Assembly: GCF_014195545.1 (NCBI RefSeq)
Contig: NZ_JACIBX010000006.1
Span: forward strand, 124,001-188,000
Direction of reading: 5' to 3'
Source: Limimaricola variabilis
Lineage (GTDB): Bacteria; Pseudomonadota; Alphaproteobacteria; Rhodobacterales; Rhodobacteraceae
Length of the DNA: 64,000 nt
Shown piece after piece: positions 15,195-24,964 of the stretch (its first letter is position 1; each line of letters starts with the position of its first letter). The notes beneath the pieces were generated by a model that saw only the letters and a list, made by a program, of their open reading frames with translations, did no database searches and was not told where the DNA came from. Both the position numbers and the translations under genes were made by a program.

Positions 15195-16151
15195 ATGGAG
15201 ATGTGGCTGTCGCTGATGGCAGGGCTGGTGCTGCTCGTGCTCGGCGGTGAGTTCCTGGTGCGCGGCGCGGTGCGGGTGGCCGAGAGGCTGGGCGTGTCGC
15301 CGCTGGTGATCGGCCTGACGCTGGTGGGCTTCGGCACCTCGACGCCCGAGCTCGTCACCTCGGTGCAGGCGGCGCTCAAGGGCGTGCCGGGCATCGCCTA
15401 TGGCAACGTCGTCGGTTCCAACATCGCCAACATCCTGCTGATCATGGGCGCGGCCGCGCTGATCACGCCGATCGCCGTGCAGTCCGCCGCGCTCAAGCGC
15501 GATGGCGGCGTCATGGTGGCGGTGGCGCTGGGCTTCGCCGCGCTGAGCACCACCATGTCCCTCGGCCTCGGCATCGGTCTGGCCTTCGTGCTGGCGCTCG
15601 CGCTCTACATCTACATGGCTTTCCGGCAGGAAAGCCGCGGCGCAGTGCGCGAAAAGGCCGAGGCCGCGCAGGCCACCGATCCCGCGCTGGCGCCGAATGG
15701 CACGACCTCCCTGCCCGTTTCGCTCCTGACCGCGCTGGGCGGCTTGGCGCTGGTGGTGCTCGGCGGCTACCTGCTGGTCGAGGGAGCGACCACGCTGGCG
15801 CGCAGCCTCGGCATTTCCGAGACCGTGATCGGCCTGACGGTCGTGGCCATCGGCACCTCGCTGCCGGAGCTGGTCACCTCGGTGATGGCGGCGATCCGCA
15901 AGCAGGCCGACATGGCCTTCGGCAACATCATCGGCTCCAACATCTACAACATCCTCGGCATCGCCGGCGTCACCGCCATGGTATCGCCCGGCGATGTGCC
16001 GACCGAGATCCTCACCTTCGACAACCTGGTCATGATCGCCGCATCGCTCGCGGTGGTGACGCTGGCCTGGACCGGGCTGCGAATCTCGCGCCGCGAGGGT
16101 GCGGCGCTCCTGGCGGGCTACGGCGTCTATCTCTGGGCGCTCTGGCCCTGA
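15195..16151 (+). CDS. CaCA-family calcium/sodium antiporter (YrbG-like)
   Basis: 318 residues, about ten membrane segments, with the two internal repeats of the Na+/Ca2+ exchanger fold: GFGTSTPELVTSVQAAL then GNVVGSNIANILLIMG in the first, and AIGTSLPELVTSVMAAI then GNIIGSNIYNILGIAG in the second. The acidic Glu in each TPELVTS/LPELVTS motif is the cation ligand. It should exchange Ca2+ for Na+ or H+ across the inner membrane. ATG at 15195 follows AAGGGAAACGTG; a GTG one codon earlier is equally possible. It stands alone and converges with the WGR gene, 17 nt away. Confidence 0.9.
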   Translation: MEMWLSLMAGLVLLVLGGEFLVRGAVRVAERLGVSPLVIGLTLVGFGTSTPELVTSVQAALKGVPGIAYGNVVGSNIANILLIMGAAALITPIAVQSAALKRDGGVMVAVALGFAALSTTMSLGLGIGLAFVLALALYIYMAFRQESRGAVREKAEAAQATDPALAPNGTTSLPVSLLTALGGLALVVLGGYLLVEGATTLARSLGISETVIGLTVVAIGTSLPELVTSVMAAIRKQADMAFGNIIGSNIYNILGIAGVTAMVSPGDVPTEILTFDNLVMIAASLAVVTLAWTGLRISRREGAALLAGYGVYLWALWP

Positions 16152-16168
16152 GGCTTCGGCGCTGAGGC

Positions 16169-16396
16169 TCAGCGCAGCGCGTAGCCGTGGCGCAGCCTGA
16201 GCCGAAGCAGCCGGGTCGCCATGTCCTGCGCCTCGCGCAGCGAGCCCGAGCCGGCCACCCGCACCCGACCCCGCCCGCCGATCCGGCCCCAGCGCACCAC
16301 CAGCGCCGCCTCGGCAAAGAGATCGGGCGCGAGGCTGATCTCGTAGAAGCGATAGCAGTTGCGGGCCGCGTCGATCTTTTCGAGGTGGATGTCCAT
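16169..16396 (-). CDS. Small stand-alone WGR-domain protein
   Basis: 75 residues, nearly all WGR domain: MDIHLEKIDAARNCYRFYEI, ALVVRWGRIGGRGRVRV and a C-terminal helix with AQDMATRLLRLRLRHGY. The WGR module, named after Trp-Gly-Arg, is found in DNA-damage proteins such as PARP and is a putative nucleic-acid binder; short single-domain versions are common in Rhodobacterales, with unknown function. An upstream GTG would add nine residues; the ATG gives the canonical MDI/MRL-like WGR start. No operon partners: it converges with the antiporter and is 89 nt downstream of the dctM start on the other side. Confidence 0.75.
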   Translation of the reverse strand: MDIHLEKIDAARNCYRFYEISLAPDLFAEAALVVRWGRIGGRGRVRVAGSGSLREAQDMATRLLRLRLRHGYALR

Positions 16397-16485
16397 GGTG
16401 GCGCCTCGGCGTTGCGGTACCACATATAGAAAGGGCCCACCCCCTGCCTGGCAAGGGGCGGGCCATCACATCCGCGCGGCGTGCC

Positions 16486-17802
16486 TCAGTAGATGGCGAT
16501 CGCCGGGAAGATGATCAGCACCGCGACGGCGAGCGCCTGCATGCCGATGAAGGGCAGCAGAGAGCGGAAGATGTCGCCCAGCGAGATCTCGGGCGGCGCT
16601 ACCGATTTGAGGTAGAAGGCGGCCGGTCCAAAGGGTGGGGACAGGAAGCTCATCTGCATATTCATGCAGAACACCACCCCGAACCAGACCGGGTCGTAGC
16701 CCATCGAGGTGATGATCGGCACGAAGATCGGCATGGTCAGCAGCGCGATCCCGACCCAGTCGAGGAACATGCCCAGCACGAACAGGAGCGCCATCATGAA
16801 CAGCAGCACGATGACCGGCTCGTCCGAAATGCCGGTGATCATCGCCGAGACGAATTTGATCCCGCCCATCAGGTTGAACACGCCCACCAGCGCGGTCGCG
16901 CCGATGCCGATCCAGACGATCATGCCCACGGTCTGAAGCGTTTGTAGCGCCGCATCGCGCATCAGGCCGAAGGTGAACTCGCCCCGGATCATGGTCGACA
17001 GCGTCACGCCCAGCACGCCGACCGCCGAAGCCTCGGTCACGCTGGCGATGCCGCCATAGATCGAGCCGAGCACGCCGATGACGACGAGGATCGGCAGGAA
17101 CAGACCCTTCAGCAACCGCAGCTTCTCGGCCGTGGTGGCGCGCGGCCCCTCGACCACCGGCGCCATGGCCGGGTTGAGATAGGCGCGGATCAGCACATAG
17201 GCCACGTAGAAGCCCGCCAGCATCAGCCCCGGCACGAAGGCCGCGGTGAACAGGTCGCCGATCGAGACGTTGGCGGTCAGGCCATAGATGATCAGCACGA
17301 TCGAGGGCGGCACCATGGTGCCCAGCGCGCCGCCTGCGCAGACCACGCCGATGGCGAGGTTGCGGTCATAGCCGAGCCGCAGCATCTGCGGCAGCGCGAT
17401 CAGGCCCAGAAGCACCACCTCGCCGCCGATGATCCCCGACATCGCGGCGAGGATGACGGCCACCAGGATGGTCTGGATCGCGATGCCGCCCCTGAGCCGC
17501 CCGCCGACGAGCCGCATTGCGTCGAACAGGTCGCGCGCAATGCCGGAGCGGTCGAGGATCGCCGCCATCAGCACGAACATCGGTACCGAGACGAAGACGA
17601 AGCTGGAAACGAAAGAATAGACCCGGCTGGTGATCAGCGGCACGGCCATCGGGCCGAACCAGCCCAGCGCGAAGACCAGCGCCACCAGCAGCGTGACGAA
17701 GGCCAGCGGGATGCCGGTGACAAGAAGCACCAGCAGCATCGCGAACATCAGCGCGGTCGCGCCCTCGATCCCGAGCCCTTGGATCGATCCGAAGAAATCC
17801 AT
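16486..17802 (-). CDS. dctM: TRAP transporter large permease DctM (sugar-acid / gluconate cluster)
   Basis: 438 residues, about 12 membrane segments. Family motifs: SVPMFVLMAAILDRSGIARDLFDAM, GIIGGEVVLLGLIALPQML, GALGTMVPPSIVLIIYGL and MNMQMSFLSPPFGPAAFYLK. This is the polytopic transport subunit; the LSPPFG variant in place of LATPPMG places it in a different DctM subgroup from the copy at 8635-9924. The ATG overlaps the dctQ stop by one base (TGATG). Encoded with dctQ, dctP and gluconokinase on the same strand. Confidence 0.93.
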   Translation of the reverse strand: MDFFGSIQGLGIEGATALMFAMLLVLLVTGIPLAFVTLLVALVFALGWFGPMAVPLITSRVYSFVSSFVFVSVPMFVLMAAILDRSGIARDLFDAMRLVGGRLRGGIAIQTILVAVILAAMSGIIGGEVVLLGLIALPQMLRLGYDRNLAIGVVCAGGALGTMVPPSIVLIIYGLTANVSIGDLFTAAFVPGLMLAGFYVAYVLIRAYLNPAMAPVVEGPRATTAEKLRLLKGLFLPILVVIGVLGSIYGGIASVTEASAVGVLGVTLSTMIRGEFTFGLMRDAALQTLQTVGMIVWIGIGATALVGVFNLMGGIKFVSAMITGISDEPVIVLLFMMALLFVLGMFLDWVGIALLTMPIFVPIITSMGYDPVWFGVVFCMNMQMSFLSPPFGPAAFYLKSVAPPEISLGDIFRSLLPFIGMQALAVAVLIIFPAIAIY

Positions 17803-18356
17803 CAGCGGCGCCCCCGCGCGTAGTTCACGGCCAGGATCGCGAACTGGACCGTCATGATGCCCAGCACGAGCATGAGGAAAATCTTGATCGCGCCGGGATA
17901 GACCGGGTCCCAGGCGCTGCCCGAGCGTTCGAGCCTGAAATCACCGGTCGGGGTGAAGGCGGCGCGGCTGACCATGATCCAGGCGGCCCAGGTGAACATC
18001 GCCGCCGAAAGGCCGCAGATGATCGAGATCGCCACGTCGAAGGCGCGGCGCATGCGCGGCCCGAGGATGTCGTAGATCAGCACCACCCGGATGTGCCGGT
18101 CGCGGGCCGTGCAGTAGAGACCGCCGAAGATGAAGGCGAGCCCAGAGAGGAACACGGTGGTCTCGTGCGCCCAGATCGTCGGCCGGTTGAAGAAGTAGCG
18201 CAGCACCACTTCCTGGATCAGGATCAGCATGGCGATGATGATGCCGATCGCAAAGACGATGCCGGCGCGGTCGATGGCGCGACCGAGCCAGCCCGCTTCG
18301 GCGATCGGCGCGCCCTCGTCGCGGGGCGGCGCGATGTCGGTGTGATCTTCGGTCAC
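17802..18356 (-). CDS. dctQ: TRAP transporter small permease DctQ (sugar-acid / gluconate cluster)
   Basis: 184 residues, four predicted helices: AGIVFAIGIIIAMLILIQEVVLRYFF, AHETTVFLSGLAFIFGGLYCT, DVAISIICGLSAAMFTWAAWI and KIFLMLVLGIMTVQFAILAV. VLRYFFNRPTIWAHETTVFLSGLAFIFGG is the DctQ signature. It starts with GTG (18354-18356) preceded by AGGGACAAGGGCAA. It lies 81 nt after dctP, with a strong hairpin in the gap, and overlaps dctM by one base. Confidence 0.9.
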   Translation of the reverse strand: MTEDHTDIAPPRDEGAPIAEAGWLGRAIDRAGIVFAIGIIIAMLILIQEVVLRYFFNRPTIWAHETTVFLSGLAFIFGGLYCTARDRHIRVVLIYDILGPRMRRAFDVAISIICGLSAAMFTWAAWIMVSRAAFTPTGDFRLERSGSAWDPVYPGAIKIFLMLVLGIMTVQFAILAVNYARGRR

Positions 18357-18388
18357 TTGCCCTTGTCCCTCGTCATGGTTGAAGCGAA

Positions 18389-18415
18389 GACGCCCGGACC
18401 TGCGGCCCGGGCGTC
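18389..18415 (-). terminator. Intercistronic hairpin between the second dctP and dctQ
   Basis: GACGCCCGG (18389-18397) pairs with CCGGGCGTC (18407-18415) across a 9-nt loop, 22 nt past the dctP stop. There is no T-run. Its position mirrors the hairpin behind tctC and suggests partial termination or 3'-end protection so that binding protein exceeds permease. Confidence 0.55.
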
Positions 18416-18437
18416 GCCATCCCTCGTGCCGCGCCTG

Positions 18438-19451
18438 TTACTCGGCGATCAGGCCATTTTCGCGCAGGTAGCTGGTCAGCGTCTCGTAGACCCGGCCCGC
18501 ATTCTCGGAACGCTCGGCCACCTTCTCCCACTCGCCCATGGCGATCTGGCGGAACTTGGCGCGCTCCTCGTCGGACCAGTCATGCACGGTGATCTCACCG
18601 CCCGCCTTGGCCTCTTCGACCGCGGCCTCGTCGGCGGCCTTGAGCGCCGCGACCTGGTCCTGAGCGAACTGCTTGACCGACTCTTCCATGACCTGCTTGA
18701 GGTCGTCGGGCAGCGCGTTCCACTTCTCGAGGTTCATCGACACCTCGACCAGCGGCATCGAGTGGAAGCCCGGATAGACCGGGTGCGGGGCGACGTCGTG
18801 CATGCCCTGCGCCTGGTTGGTCGAGAACACGGTGTAGTCGGCCGCGTCGATCACGCCCTTGTCGAGCGAGGTGAAGACCTCAGAGCCGGGCAGGTTCACC
18901 GGCGCCGCGCCGGCGGCCGCGAAGACCTGCTGCACCAGCCCCTCGGGCGCGCGCAGCTTCAGCCCCTTGAGGTCGTCGACGCCCTCGAGCGGCACCTTCG
19001 ATACGAAGGCCTCGAGGCCTGGGGTGGTCGCACCGATGAAGTGCAGGCCGTAGGGCTCGACCAGCTCGTTCATCAGCTCGGCGCCGCCGGCCTCCATGAA
19101 GTCGAACATCTGCTGCGGATCGCTCCAGGCGCCGACGGGGTTGGCGATCAGGCCGAAGGCCGGGTCCTTGCCGGAGAAGTACGAGGTGTCGGTGATGTGG
19201 CCGTCGAGAATGCCGGCCGCGATCGCATCCTGCGTCTCGTTATGGGCGACGATCGATTCGACGGGGAGCATCTCCACCTCGATGCGGCCATCGGACATCT
19301 CCGAGACGCTCTCGGCCCACTCCTTCTGGAGCGCGAAGTTCGGGTTGCCCGCCGGGTCCGAGGACTGGAAGCGGAAGCTGTAATCCTGCGCCACGGCCGC
19401 GCCCGAAAGCGTCAGCGCGGCGGCGAGGGTGATGGTGAAAGTTCTGGTCAT
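18438..19451 (-). CDS. dctP: TRAP transporter substrate-binding protein DctP (sugar-acid / gluconate cluster)
   Basis: 337 residues. Signal peptide MTRTFTITLAAALTLSGAAVA|QD, then the DctP fold: RFQSSDPAGNPNFALQKEWAE, DGRIEVEMLPVESIVAHNETQDAIAAGILDGHI, LKGLKLRAPEGLVQQVFAAAGAAPVNLPGSEVFTSLDKGVIDAADYTVFSTNQAQG. KLRAPEG contains the conserved substrate-binding Arg, and the DAADY(T) segment is typical of receptors for sugar acids and keto acids. Its ATG overlaps the gluconokinase stop (ATGA), tying uptake to gluconate phosphorylation. Substrate is probably gluconate or a related aldonate. Confidence 0.9.
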   Translation of the reverse strand: MTRTFTITLAAALTLSGAAVAQDYSFRFQSSDPAGNPNFALQKEWAESVSEMSDGRIEVEMLPVESIVAHNETQDAIAAGILDGHITDTSYFSGKDPAFGLIANPVGAWSDPQQMFDFMEAGGAELMNELVEPYGLHFIGATTPGLEAFVSKVPLEGVDDLKGLKLRAPEGLVQQVFAAAGAAPVNLPGSEVFTSLDKGVIDAADYTVFSTNQAQGMHDVAPHPVYPGFHSMPLVEVSMNLEKWNALPDDLKQVMEESVKQFAQDQVAALKAADEAAVEEAKAGGEITVHDWSDEERAKFRQIAMGEWEKVAERSENAGRVYETLTSYLRENGLIAE

Positions 19452-20008
19452 GAAGTCCTCCTCGGTGTGTTGCCTGCCTGACCGGATTGCTCGGGCCCTC
19501 CCTGCAGGCGGGATGAAAGTTCGCGCAGCGCCGCGTCGACCACCTCTTCGGGTGGCGGCGCGACGGAAACGGCGATCGCGCCCTCCTCGGGCACGGGCGG
19601 CTCGAGCGCCTCGAACTGGCTGTCGAGCAGCGAGACGGGCATGTAGTGCCCCTTGCGCCGCGCCATGCGCTCGCGCAGCAGCGTGTAGTCGCCGTCGAGA
19701 TAGATGATGGGAAAATCGCCCAGATGATCGCGCAGCCGCGTCCGATAGGCGCGCTTGAGCGCGGAGCAGGCGAAGACGGCAAAAGGCTCGGTCCGCTCGA
19801 CCACCTCGGCCACTCGGTCGAGCCAGCCCCAGCGCATCGCGTCGGTCAGCGGCTCGCCGCGCGACATGGCAGCGACGTTCTCCCCGGGATGCAGGTCGTC
19901 GGCATCGACATAGACGCCGCCCAGACGGTCGGCGAGGCCGCGCGCCACGGTGCTCTTGCCCGCGCCGCTCACCCCCATCACCAGGATCGGTTCGCGCCTG
20001 ACCGTCAT
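19448..20008 (-). CDS. gntK: Gluconokinase (thermoresistant GntK type)
   Basis: 186 residues. P-loop MGVSGAGKST (Lys18), then GGVYVDADDLHPGENVAAMSRGEPLTDAMRWGWLD, the diagnostic GntK substrate segment, CSALKRAYR and IIYLDGDYTLLRERMARRKGHYMP, the lid. It phosphorylates D-gluconate to 6-phosphogluconate for the Entner-Doudoroff or pentose-phosphate route. The C-terminal 20 residues or so beyond the core (QGGPEQSGQAGNTPRRTS) look unstructured. GGGAGGCGGC precedes the ATG at 20008. First gene of the gntK-dctPQM unit and 38-57 nt from the two palindromic operators. Confidence 0.92.
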   Translation of the reverse strand: MTVRREPILVMGVSGAGKSTVARGLADRLGGVYVDADDLHPGENVAAMSRGEPLTDAMRWGWLDRVAEVVERTEPFAVFACSALKRAYRTRLRDHLGDFPIIYLDGDYTLLRERMARRKGHYMPVSLLDSQFEALEPPVPEEGAIAVSVAPPPEEVVDAALRELSSRLQGGPEQSGQAGNTPRRTS

Positions 20009-20045
20009 GCCGCCTCCCTTGTCGCAGCCGCTCCCCGCGGCTACG

Positions 20046-20061
20046 ATGACAGCGCTATCAT
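20046..20061. promoter_or_regulatory. Palindromic operator 1 (LacI/GntR type)
   Basis: ATGACAGCGCTATCAT, a 16-bp palindrome with one mismatch, 38 nt upstream of gntK. The CG-centred even symmetry is that of LacI-family sites. It shares 15 of 16 bases with the second copy 19 bp away. Likely bound by the divergently encoded LacI-type regulator to control gntK-dctPQM. Confidence 0.8.
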
Positions 20062-20064
20062 TAG

Positions 20065-20080
20065 ATGACAGCGCTGTCAT
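20065..20080. promoter_or_regulatory. Palindromic operator 2 (LacI/GntR type)
   Basis: ATGACAGCGCTGTCAT, a perfect 16-bp palindrome ending 20 nt before the LacI-type gene start. Together with operator 1 (19 bp centre to centre, nearly two helical turns) it allows two dimers on the same face of the DNA and autoregulation of the repressor gene. Confidence 0.85.
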
Positions 20081-20100
20081 CCGTCAAGAGGGAGCGTGGC

Positions 20101-21111
20101 ATGGCAAAGCGGGTGACATTGGCCGAGGTGGCGGCACAGGCGGGGGTGTCGCCGATAACGGTCAGCCGTGCGCTGCGGCGGCCCGACACGGTGCAGCCGG
20201 AAACCCGCGCCCGGATCGACGCCGCCGTCACGGCGCTGGGCTACGTCCCTGATCCGGCGGCGCGGGCACTGGCGACCGGCCGCTCCGACGTGATCGGCGT
20301 GCTGATTCCGTCGGCCACCAACGCGGTGTTCACCGACGTGCTGTCGGGGATCTACGACCGGCTGGCCGAGAGCCGTTTCGACGTCCAGTACGGCATCACC
20401 CGCTACGATCCGGGCACGGAGGAAAGCCTGCTTGGGGTGTTCCTGCGGCAGCGCCCGGCCGGGTTGATCGTCGCGGGCATCGACCAGACGGCAGCGGCGC
20501 GGCGTCTGCTGGACCGGGCCGGTTGCCCGGTGGTGCAGGTCATGGAGATCGGCGCAGACCCGGTCGACATGATGGTCGGCTTCTCGCATCACGACGCGGC
20601 GGCGGCGGCGACACGGCACCTGATCGCGCAGGGCTACCGCCGGCCCGGCTTTCTCGGCGCCCGGATGGACCCGCGCACCCGTCGCCGCTTCGCCGGCTTC
20701 CGCGCCGAGGCCGAGGCGGCAGGGATCTTCGATGCCGACCGCTGCGAGACCACCGAGACGCCGTCCAATGTCGGCATGGGTGCGGCGCTCCTGCGCGGGT
20801 TGCTGGAACGGCGCCCCGATACCGACGCGGTGTTCTGCAACAATGACGACCTCGCGCTGGGTGCCCTGTTCGAGGCGATGCGGCTGGGGCGCGCGGTGCC
20901 GGGCGATCTGGGCATCTGCGGCTTCAACGATCTGGAAATGATGCGCGCGGCCGAGCCGCCGATCACCTCGGTGCGCACCAACCGCTTCGAAATGGGAGCC
21001 AGGGCCGCCGAGATGATCCGCGCCCGGCTCGAAGGCAAGGATCCGGGCCCCGCTCTCGTGGATCTGGGCAGCGAGGTGCAGGCCCGGCGCAGCACCGAAG
21101 GCCCAAGCTAG
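20101..21111 (+). CDS. gntR: LacI-family repressor of the gluconate TRAP operon (GntR-like)
   Basis: 336 residues. An N-terminal helix-turn-helix (residues 3-25, RVTLAEVAAQAGVSPITVSR) and hinge helix (PDPAARALATGRSDVIGVLIPS) precede a periplasmic-binding-protein-like effector domain (FTDVLSGIYDRLAE, GLIVAGIDQTAAARRLLDRAG, GFSHHDAAAAATRHLIAQGYRRPGFLG, CNNDDLALGALFEAMRLG, DLGICGFNDLEMM). This order is that of GntR/GntH-type LacI proteins which respond to gluconate or 6-phosphogluconate. Start at 20101; GGGAGCGTGGC precedes it. An upstream in-frame ATG lies inside operator 2 and is unlikely. Divergent from gntK. Confidence 0.87.
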   Translation: MAKRVTLAEVAAQAGVSPITVSRALRRPDTVQPETRARIDAAVTALGYVPDPAARALATGRSDVIGVLIPSATNAVFTDVLSGIYDRLAESRFDVQYGITRYDPGTEESLLGVFLRQRPAGLIVAGIDQTAAARRLLDRAGCPVVQVMEIGADPVDMMVGFSHHDAAAAATRHLIAQGYRRPGFLGARMDPRTRRRFAGFRAEAEAAGIFDADRCETTETPSNVGMGAALLRGLLERRPDTDAVFCNNDDLALGALFEAMRLGRAVPGDLGICGFNDLEMMRAAEPPITSVRTNRFEMGARAAEMIRARLEGKDPGPALVDLGSEVQARRSTEGPS

Positions 21112-21114
21112 CGG

Positions 21115-21861
21115 TCAGTCGAAGCCGAACAAAACGCTGCCAAGGCTGAGCGAGCGGTCGAACCGCCCCTCGCGCAGGAACGCCAGCACCTGCGCCATCA
21201 CCAGCGGGTTGTTCATCATGAAGGTATGGCTGACCGGCAGGACGATGTGATCCGTCGCCCCTTCGAGCCGGGTCGAGGCGACCGAGACCTTGCCGTCATC
21301 GGGACCCTCGATCAGCGCCGAGAAGACCGGGTTGAGAGAGGCGTCGCCGGCGATGATCCCGACCTCGTAGGAGGGCAGCGGCTCGAGCCGGTTGGGCAAG
21401 CTCTGCGGATCGGTGCCGAGCTGCAGCCCGGCCGGACCGTTGATCCACTCGAAGGGCTCGAAGCCGCCGAAGACGTCGACAAGCTCGGACCCCTTGTTGG
21501 GCGGCGCGAGCATCACCACCCGGCCCATCCGCGCGGGGCGGTGATCGGTGAGCCAGAGCCGCGCGAGGATGCCGCCCATCGAATGGGTGACGAAATGCAC
21601 CCGGCGGTCGCCGCAGGCCGCCACGTCCTCGGGCACCGCATCGACCAGCTCCTCGATCCGCGCCTCGGTCGAGGGATAGCCGCGGTTGACCACCGCGTAG
21701 CCATTGGCTTCGAGCACCTCGGCCATAGGCGCGAGGCTCAGATCAGTGCGCGCCAGCCCGTGCAGGAAGACCACGCAATCTGCGCTCGGCTCGGGCGCGG
21801 CGCGGGCGCAGCCCGACAGCAGCAGCAGGCACAGGGTCACGAGGGCAAGGGGGCGGGTCAT
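21115..21861 (-). CDS. Alpha/beta-hydrolase lipoprotein (lipase/esterase-like)
   Basis: 248 residues. The start [18 protein letters not shown] has a lipoprotein signal with lipobox LSGC (Cys18). The core has the oxyanion loop [11 protein letters not shown] and nucleophile elbow [16 protein letters not shown] (Ser in HSMGG), then [13 protein letters not shown], a segment typical of triacylglycerol-lipase/acetyltransferase-like hydrolases, and a late [10 protein letters not shown] supplying the likely catalytic His. It is probably a periplasmic membrane-anchored esterase; substrate unknown. It converges with the LacI-type gene, 3 nt apart. Confidence 0.82.
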   Translation of the reverse strand: MTRPLALVTLCLLLLSGCARAAPEPSADCVVFLHGLARTDLSLAPMAEVLEANGYAVVNRGYPSTEARIEELVDAVPEDVAACGDRRVHFVTHSMGGILARLWLTDHRPARMGRVVMLAPPNKGSELVDVFGGFEPFEWINGPAGLQLGTDPQSLPNRLEPLPSYEVGIIAGDASLNPVFSALIEGPDDGKVSVASTRLEGATDHIVLPVSHTFMMNNPLVMAQVLAFLREGRFDRSLSLGSVLFGFD

Positions 21862-21938
21862 GTGATTTACATAGCGGCGCGTCGACGCCCGCACAGCCCC
21901 GCTTGCACCCGCCTCACGGCGGCGTCATGTTGCCCGTC

Positions 21939-22391
21939 ATGACCACGCCCCGCCCCGTCCGTCTTGCCGTCCGCGCGATCCTGATGCGTGGCGACCGGCT
22001 GCTTCTGGTCAATGCCTACAAGGGTCGCGAGGATCTGTGGTGCGCGCCCGGCGGCGGGGTCGATCCGCATGTCTCGCTGCCCGACAACCTCGCCCGCGAG
22101 CTGCGCGAGGAATGCGGGCTGGAGATCGCGGTGGGCGCGCCCTGCCTGGTCAACGAGTTTCACCATGAGCGGCGCGGCTTCCATCAGGTCGACCTCTATT
22201 TCCGCTGCGAGATCGTCTCGGGCGACCCGGATGGCGACTGGGTCGACCCGGAGGGGATCGTCAGCCATCGCCGCTGGGTCACGCGACACGAGATGGCCAT
22301 GCTCAGGGTCAAGCCCGACAGCCTCGCCGCGGTGGCCTGGGGCGACGCAGACGCGCCAAGCTACGACCCGCTCGAGCCGATCATCCTCTAG
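21939..22391 (+). CDS. Nudix hydrolase
   Basis: About 150 residues with the Nudix box GGGVDPHVSLPDNLARELREECGLEI (GX5EX7REUXEEXGU pattern slightly varied: the first Glu position is occupied by Asp/His-rich sequence, while RELREECG is intact). The N-terminal VRLAVRAILMRGDRLLLVNAYKG and C-terminal VDLYFRCEIVSG, FWV-like RRWVTRHEM segments fit. These enzymes cleave nucleoside diphosphate-X compounds. Start is uncertain: ATG at 21939 or 21927, neither with a strong ribosome site. The stop overlaps that of the convergent permease. Confidence 0.78.
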   Translation: MTTPRPVRLAVRAILMRGDRLLLVNAYKGREDLWCAPGGGVDPHVSLPDNLARELREECGLEIAVGAPCLVNEFHHERRGFHQVDLYFRCEIVSGDPDGDWVDPEGIVSHRRWVTRHEMAMLRVKPDSLAAVAWGDADAPSYDPLEPIIL

Positions 22392-23134
22392 AGCGCGAAG
22401 AACAGCACCGTCATCACCAGCCCGACGCCGGTGATGCCGATGCGCAGGTGATCCATGCGGATGAGCTTGGCGCCGCGCGCGCCCAGATAGCCGCCGATCG
22501 TCGTGGCCACCGCCATGATCAGCGCCGCGCGCCAGTCGATCAGCCCCGCGGCGGCATAGGCCACCGCCGAAACCAGCGAGAGCACCGCCGAAAGCAGCAC
22601 CTTGAGGCCGTTCATGCCGTGCAGGTTCACGAAGCCGATCATCCCCAGCATCGCCAGCAGCAGGATGCCCAGACCACCATTGAAATAGCCGCCATAGGTC
22701 GACACCGCGAGCACCGCGGCCCCCGACAGGACCGGACCCGCCGGGCCGATCCCCCGCGCCCGCACGAAATTCAGGATGCGCGGCCCGGCGGCGAAGAGCA
22801 GCGTGGCGACCAGCAGCAGCCACGGCACCAGCCCGTCGAACACCGCGCCCGGCGTCACCAGCAGCAGGCCCGCCCCGAGCAGGCCACCCAAGGCGCCAAG
22901 CCCGATGATCGCCCGCAGTCCCAGCGCGCCTTCGGCACCGACATCCGCGCGGTAGCCCCAGGCCGAGCTGGCATAGCCCGGCAGCGCGCCGATGGTGGCA
23001 GTGGCGTTGGCCATGATCGGCGGCAGGCCGAGCCAGACCAGCGCCGGAAAGGTCAGGAAGGTGCCGCCCCCCGCGATGGCGTTGAGCGCCCCGGCAAGGA
23101 TGCCCGCGACGGTGAGAGTGACGAAGAACAGCAT
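22388..23134 (-). CDS. TauE/SafE (TSUP) family membrane permease
   Basis: 248 residues, about seven or eight membrane segments. Family motifs are LAGALNAIAGGGTFLTFPALVWLGLPPIMANATATIGALPGY in the N-terminal half and STYGGYFNGGLGILLLAMLGMIGF with a mirrored motif in the second half. TSUP members export sulfite, sulfoacetate or related anions, but many have unknown substrates. It has no metabolic neighbours here, being 135 nt from groEL's 3' end on the same strand and convergent with the Nudix gene. GGGAGGCCGC precedes the ATG. Confidence 0.87.
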   Translation of the reverse strand: MLFFVTLTVAGILAGALNAIAGGGTFLTFPALVWLGLPPIMANATATIGALPGYASSAWGYRADVGAEGALGLRAIIGLGALGGLLGAGLLLVTPGAVFDGLVPWLLLVATLLFAAGPRILNFVRARGIGPAGPVLSGAAVLAVSTYGGYFNGGLGILLLAMLGMIGFVNLHGMNGLKVLLSAVLSLVSAVAYAAAGLIDWRAALIMAVATTIGGYLGARGAKLIRMDHLRIGITGVGLVMTVLFFAL

Positions 23135-23210
23135 GCGGCCTCCCGGCGGCCCGACCGGGGCCGTCCGATCCATGCCGTGCGCATGGACCCGCCGCAAGAG
23201 GGTTTGCGCA

Positions 23211-23240
23211 AACGGAAAAAGGGGGCCTTGCGGCCCCCTT
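23211..23240 (-). terminator. Rho-independent terminator of groESL
   Basis: On the minus strand AAGGGGGCC-GCAA-GGCCCCCTT is followed by TTTCCG: a 9-bp GC-rich stem with tetraloop and a T-run, 30 nt after the groEL stop. Confidence 0.85.
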
Positions 23241-23269
23241 CCCCGTTGGATCGGTGGTGATCCGGCAGA

Positions 23270-24955
<1,686 letters not shown>

Positions 24956-24964
24956 TCAGCGATC

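Noticed and set aside
16159..16175. Palindrome GCGCTGAG-G-CTCAGCGC as a bidirectional terminator between the antiporter and WGR gene
   Set aside because: The one-base centre forces a small open loop, there is no T-run, and it overlaps the WGR stop codon; too weak to call.
22388..23134. TauE/SafE permease as the sulfite exporter of the sulfosugar cluster
   Set aside because: It is more than 7 kb away, not co-oriented with the cluster in any operon, and the YeiH gene is a better-placed candidate.
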